Assembly: GCA_023091735.1 (NCBI GenBank)
Contig: JALKBU010000058.1
Location: 1-64,000 of the forward strand
Length of the DNA stretch: 64,000 nt
Reading direction: 5' to 3'
Origin: Trichomonas tenax
Taxonomy: Eukaryota; Parabasalia; Trichomonadida; Trichomonadidae
Part shown: piece after piece, positions 60,232 to 64,000 of the stretch
Layout of the letters: each line of letters starts with the position of its first letter
Numbering within the stretch: the first letter of the stretch is position 1
The notes under the pieces: generated by a model
Told to the model about the DNA's origin: nothing
Databases searched by the model: none
What the model saw: the letters and a program-made list of their open reading frames with translations, nothing else
Position numbers and translations under genes: made by a program

Positions 60232-60387
60232 TTTTTGAATTATTTTAGGGTAATAAAAAAAATATTTGGGGTCTTTACATAAAAGTGACAACATTATAAA
60301 ATAGGGTCATTCACAATTATTTAGGGGGTATTAAAAAAATACATTAATTCATTATTAAAACACCAACTTGATGTATAATTAATATCT

Positions 60388-61761
60388 TTATTGCTTCTTA
60401 TCCTTTTGGATGTAGCGTTCTTCACTCTCGCTGAAATAAACATTAGGATGAGAAACGCCTGTTTCATCAAGCTCGTGATCAGGATGGAGAGAGTTGAATA
60501 ATAATGCGCAAGCAATACCAGGATTTTCACGAGCCTTAGCATTAATTTCGGCCATATCTTTACCTGAAATTTCTGGATTGATGATTTTAATAAGTGCTTC
60601 GAGTTGAGGGAGCGGCATCATCTTGAATGGACAGCCGTGTGTTTGTCCAGAAGCTGGAGATGGCTGCCTCATAATACCAGCGCACGAGTAGGCATTGAGG
60701 TTCTTTCCTGCACCTTCTTTACCATAGTTGTGCCTGATGTTATATGCATAATGCTTCTCGAAGTCATCGAGTGAGATTGCTTTTGTGAATTCAGATCTCC
60801 AGAACTTGAGTGATTCATCCATAGTGAGACCGATTCCTTTCAAGAAGAGGCCGAACTGAAGCCTGCCTGAATGGAATAGCTTGTGGTTCTTCTTGAGTGC
60901 ATCATACATTGATCTCATGCATGCCGGGAATGAGCGAATAACAGCTTCCATGTCGCTGAGAGTGACACGGCCAAAGTTTTGACGTGTTTTAGCAACAAAG
61001 CAGCCAGCTCTCTCATCAAACATCGAAATGGCGATTTTTGTTAAGTCTGATTGATGTATCTTCAACATTCTATAGCGTGCGATCTTCTTTTCGAGATAAA
61101 TCTGATATAATTTCGTGAAAAATGTGTCTAATTCTGTTGGAGCAACTTCAACATAACCATCTTCGAGATTGCATGTGTAAACATTGATGAATTCGAAGAT
61201 GAGCTCGAAAGGAATTGAGTAAACTCTCTTTTTAGCATTGTAATATTGATCGAGATTTAATTCTGGTTTCGGAATCGCTAAGAGTTCCTTTGGGAACTTA
61301 AATTGCTCTCCATCTGTTTCGTGAAGTTTTACGTGTGTTTCTAATGCGTGGCGCATTCTTGCACGGAAGATATCAGATTCGATTTTAACAAACTTGTGTT
61401 GTGTCTCATCTGACCTTAAACATATGATCATGTATGAGTAGAAAGATGTTTCATCAAGGAATTGTTTCGTGACTGGGCCACATTCGAAATTAGGCATATT
61501 TGAATTCGAAGGACTATAAACTGAATCACGTGGACGTCTGATTGGAACGCCATACTTAGTAAGGATACGCTCGAATTGTTCTTTCTTTTCAGCTCCATTC
61601 TCGAGATCATTGATTTCTTGATGAACTTGGCTCCTGTAGTATCCAAATTCGATCAAATCGTTGATGGAAATGTCGGAAGAAGGCTCCTTATCATATAACT
61701 GTATATAATCGTCGTCTGCGGAAAATGTTTTCTTGACTCCAAGTAATTCTTTAAAACTCAT
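60388..61761 (-). CDS. PRIM2: DNA primase large subunit (PriL/PRIM2)
   Basis: This 457-residue protein has both PriL halves. The N-terminal region (SFYSYMIICLRSDETQHKFVKIESDIFRARM) matches the family. The C-terminal Fe-S domain has four cysteines near 279, 359, 377 and 418 (FPACMRS, YSCAGIM, HGCPFKM, GIACALLF). Their spacing of ~80/18/41 matches the human 4Fe-4S set. RLQFGLFLKGIGLTMDESLKFWRSEF and the HNYGKEGAGKNLNAYSC block are diagnostic. With the catalytic small subunit and DNA polymerase alpha it makes RNA-DNA primers. Length is slightly below the usual ~500. Confidence 0.95.
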   Translation of the reverse strand: MSFKELLGVKKTFSADDDYIQLYDKEPSSDISINDLIEFGYYRSQVHQEINDLENGAEKKEQFERILTKYGVPIRRPRDSVYSPSNSNMPNFECGPVTKQFLDETSFYSYMIICLRSDETQHKFVKIESDIFRARMRHALETHVKLHETDGEQFKFPKELLAIPKPELNLDQYYNAKKRVYSIPFELIFEFINVYTCNLEDGYVEVAPTELDTFFTKLYQIYLEKKIARYRMLKIHQSDLTKIAISMFDERAGCFVAKTRQNFGRVTLSDMEAVIRSFPACMRSMYDALKKNHKLFHSGRLQFGLFLKGIGLTMDESLKFWRSEFTKAISLDDFEKHYAYNIRHNYGKEGAGKNLNAYSCAGIMRQPSPASGQTHGCPFKMMPLPQLEALIKIINPEISGKDMAEINAKARENPGIACALLFNSLHPDHELDETGVSHPNVYFSESEERYIQKDKKQ

Positions 61762-62145
61762 ATTTTTTGTTTAAACGTCTTTGTCACGTTTTAGCTTCCA
61801 AAAATTCATTTCGAAAAACAAACATTCATTCAACGACATTTTTATGAATCAATATGCTTGCGGCAACAAATTAAAACTATCAACAGAAAACCATATTAAA
61901 GCTTCATAATATTTCATCAAATCAAAATATGATCTTTAATATTCATTGATCTTTTAAAATTCAATGCCTCTTACCTATTTAAACATATTTGCACATCTAA
62001 ATATCCTCAGTATTATATACTAATTCAAATTAATATTAATATCAAGATATTCATATTTATAAGCTAAAATCATCAAGCGATATCTGAATTTATTGATTTT
62101 GTATAGATGAAAGAAAATATATTGAAATAATTAAAATGTATTATT
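61762..62145. other. Intergenic region, no gene seen
   Basis: Between the primase start and the ankyrin gene's 3' end. ACGTGACAAAG lies near 61780 on the primase strand, 20-30 nt before its ATG. Otherwise AT-rich. Confidence 0.4.
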
Positions 62146-63360
62146 TTAAGCAATATAGCAACTAGACTTTTGCTGTTCAGAATCTGTAGTCTGTGATGTA
62201 TATTTGGTATACGTTGGTCCTTTTCCAGGATTCTTCATATCACCAATAATAATCTTTTGTCCAGTTGCTAATTTACGACATTCCTTAGCGAAGCTTCCAT
62301 CAGCTGCTTCCTTAGGAGTATAACCATTATTGTCTTTCTCATCTGCATTGATTCCATGCGAAACTAAGGATGGAATAACTAAAAATGAAGAATTCGATGT
62401 TGCATAGTGAAGTGCATTTCTACCCTTCTTATCCTTTTGCGCTTTATGCAATTGTGTTATTGTAAGAATTTCATCAACAACAGCTTGATTATTGAATGCA
62501 GACGCAATCATCAAAGCTGTTGTTCCATTTGGATCAACACCATTGATGTTGCATCCTATATCAACTAAAGCTTTGACCATTCCTGGAGTTGAATATTGGC
62601 CAGCGTAGTGCATTGGTGTGTATCCGATTTGATCTGGAATATTTGCTAACGGTGATAATAATGGAATTGCATCAAGTGCACCTCCAATGACAGCACGATG
62701 CAAAAGTGTTTGTCCGCTCGAATTTGTATCGTTGAGTGATTGTGGTGATTTTTGAGCGAAATATTGTATAACTTGTGTTGCATTGAACTTCGCGGCGAAG
62801 TCAAGAGGACTTCTACCGAACATATCAGCAATTAACTGCGCCCCATGCTCAACTAAATAAATTGCAGCCTCAGTGGATCTGCTTTGGCATGCAACGTGAA
62901 GTGCAGTCATTCCGTAGTTGTCTGAAAGAGTGACATCAGCGCCTTTTTCTTCAACAAGATATTGAAGAACATCAACATGATTATTTTCTGCAGCGTAATG
63001 AATAGGAAGACGTCCACGCCAATCGATAACAACGAGCTCAGCTTTCTCGAAGTGTGGATCTTTCATGAAATTGAGCCTTCCGTATTCAGCAGCGAAGTGC
63101 GCAGACGATTTTCCCCATGCATCGACCGCATTTGGACTGGCACCGGCATCTATGACTGCATTGAAGCATTTTTGCGCGTTAAAATAGATTGATGCGTTCG
63201 TGATAGGACATTTGTATTGAATTGGGTCCGGAAGTTGGAAAGTTACTGATTCGAAGACGAATTTCATGTTGTCTGGCTCCTCAAGAAACTCTTGGATTAA
63301 CTCGTTTTGGTCTTCTTCGAGTGCTTCTTTGATAAATTGGTTAAAATTCGGGTCTGACAT
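62146..63360 (-). CDS. Ankyrin-repeat protein
   Basis: The 404-residue protein consists of about eight to nine ankyrin repeats after ~50 residues. Clear units include GKSSAHFAAEYGRL, GRLPIHYAAENNHVDVLQYLVEEKGADVTLSD, GMTALHVACQSRSTEAAIYLVEHGAQL, GRSPLDFAAKFNATQVIQYFA, GQTLLHRAVIGGALDAIPLL, GYTPMHYAGQYSTPGMVKALVDIGCN, GTTALMIASAFNNQAVVDEIL and GRNALHYATSNSSFLVIPSLVSHGI. It has no membrane or enzyme domain. Ankyrin proteins are greatly expanded in trichomonads. The N-terminal cap is Asp/Glu-rich. Role: protein-protein interaction; partner unknown. TTGACATGTAAAG (63418-63430) lies ~60 nt upstream in reverse orientation. Confidence 0.92.
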   Translation of the reverse strand: MSDPNFNQFIKEALEEDQNELIQEFLEEPDNMKFVFESVTFQLPDPIQYKCPITNASIYFNAQKCFNAVIDAGASPNAVDAWGKSSAHFAAEYGRLNFMKDPHFEKAELVVIDWRGRLPIHYAAENNHVDVLQYLVEEKGADVTLSDNYGMTALHVACQSRSTEAAIYLVEHGAQLIADMFGRSPLDFAAKFNATQVIQYFAQKSPQSLNDTNSSGQTLLHRAVIGGALDAIPLLSPLANIPDQIGYTPMHYAGQYSTPGMVKALVDIGCNINGVDPNGTTALMIASAFNNQAVVDEILTITQLHKAQKDKKGRNALHYATSNSSFLVIPSLVSHGINADEKDNNGYTPKEAADGSFAKECRKLATGQKIIIGDMKNPGKGPTYTKYTSQTTDSEQQKSSCYIA

Positions 63361-63417
63361 TTAAATTTTTCTGTGGTTCTATGTTACTTTTCGAATTACG
63401 ATAGATTTTATATTTAA

Positions 63418-63430
63418 TTGACATGTAAAG
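63418..63430 (-). promoter_or_regulatory. Recurrent TTGACATGTAAAG motif upstream of the ankyrin gene
   Basis: The motif matches sequences at 12733, 19737, 1185 (reverse) and 49129 (reverse). Position upstream of starts suggests promoter function; untested. Confidence 0.35.
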
Positions 63431-63573
63431 TATTTATTTGCCATTTTGTTATTAATTTCGAGCTAAAGTTGAATATTAACACAATTGCCATCGCAGCTTC
63501 TTAGTATAAAATGGATGCCCACATTTAATCATTATATCTTCAATGTATTTAATTACATGTTGATTTTGCCCTC

Positions 63574-63812
63574 ATAATCGAACTTCCTGATTTTATTGCT
63601 TCAATGGAAATAATCAGTTCTGGTTCAAGTATATTCATGAATCGAATATATGAAGATGCAACTTCGAATAGATTAACCATATGTGCATGAGAGCAATGAA
63701 TAGAATGGGCAAGAATTATATTGGCATTGCCCTACTCTCAAATTTTGAATCTGCTTCAAGTATATTTATTAAAAAAGATGATACGTCAAGGCGCAATGGC
63801 AGCTATAAATGA
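63574..63812 (+). pseudogene. Two related short coding relics
   Basis: 63574-63690 reads a protein-like stretch (IIELPDFIASMEIISSGSSIFM) ending in TGA. 63705-63812 reads a second 35-codon piece (LLSNFESASSIFIKKDD) with a similar S-x-S-S-I-F core. Both stop after ~35 codons. They look like fragments of one duplicated gene family. I do not recognise it. Confidence 0.35.
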
Positions 63813-63941
63813 CGTGCAATATCCTAACAAAAAGAGTCTGGCATATATGGAACGTTATCTTTGAATTTTTGCACTTCAATTTTTTGAGAAGGGAAACTTC
63901 TGATTTATAATTTCATTGACTTTTTGTTGTTCAAATATTGG

Positions 63942-64000
63942 TCATCCTCTTTTAGGTTTTCCAGCAAGTTTTCCACTGATAAGCTCATTCATAAACTCAA
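63942..64000 (-). CDS. Possible C-terminal end of a gene running off the window
   Basis: Read from the right edge, the minus strand ends EFMNELISGKLAGKPKRG before a TGA at 63942-63944. It may be a real C-terminus or another relic; only 18 residues are visible, so nothing more can be said. Confidence 0.2.
   Translation of the reverse strand, partial: EFMNELISGKLAGKPKRG

Noticed and set aside
1..64000. tRNA, rRNA and CRISPR arrays
   Set aside because: I looked for T-loop-like GGTTCGA blocks, conserved rRNA words and regularly spaced repeats and found none; a tRNAscan/Rfam run would settle this.

Overview
The window looks like nuclear DNA of a parabasalid flagellate (Trichomonas/Tritrichomonas type). 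Genes are single uninterrupted ORFs, including one of 17.7 kb. Intergenic DNA is very AT-rich, the standard code is used, and many starts are preceded within about 10-40 nt by TCA followed by a T/A-rich run, much like the trichomonad initiator (Inr). The lineage is an inference. I saw no spliced gene, tRNA, rRNA or CRISPR array.

Layout. 0.1-1.3 kb: broken DDE_1 (pogo/jerky-type) transposase relic beside a ~300-bp MITE-like inverted-repeat element. 2-11.8 kb: TALE homeodomain protein, degenerate ORF with a hairpin, tail-anchored protein of unknown function, coiled-coil protein, small N-terminally acylated protein, tubby-like protein, membrane thioredoxin-fold protein, ARL16-like GTPase. 12.9-28.9 kb: tail-anchored kinesin, Q-rich beta-propeller-like protein, NTF2-like protein, MYCBP/FAP174 homologue, GPN2 GTPase, interrupted B-box/propeller gene, VPS50/syndetin, TTLL-type ligase. 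28.9-31.3 kb: gene-poor, with relics. 31.3-48.9 kb: one 5885-residue talin-like protein with five successive head (FERM) modules, a ~3600-residue rod-like region and an I/LWEQ-like end. 49.5-63.4 kb: DENN-like protein, four-pass membrane protein, unknown protein, CDK7-like kinase, PAP2 phosphatase, exosome RRP45, small acylated DUF4476-like protein, GOST/lung-7TM-like protein, SMP lipid-transfer protein, primase large subunit, ankyrin-repeat protein. The right end holds short coding relics.

The genes do not form an operon; strands alternate and each gene appears to have its own promoter. Loose themes are cytoskeleton/flagellum (talin, kinesin, TTLL, ARL16-like, MYCBP, coiled coil), membrane traffic and contact sites (VPS50, DENN, SMP, GOST, PAP2) and core nuclear functions (PriL, RRP45, CDK7-like, GPN2). 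The most notable items are the five-head giant talin, the tail-anchored kinesin, the CDK7-like kinase without the usual T-loop threonine, the B-box/propeller gene broken by an in-frame TAG and an upstream frameshift, and two recurrent upstream motifs (extended Inr; TTTGACATGTAAAG).
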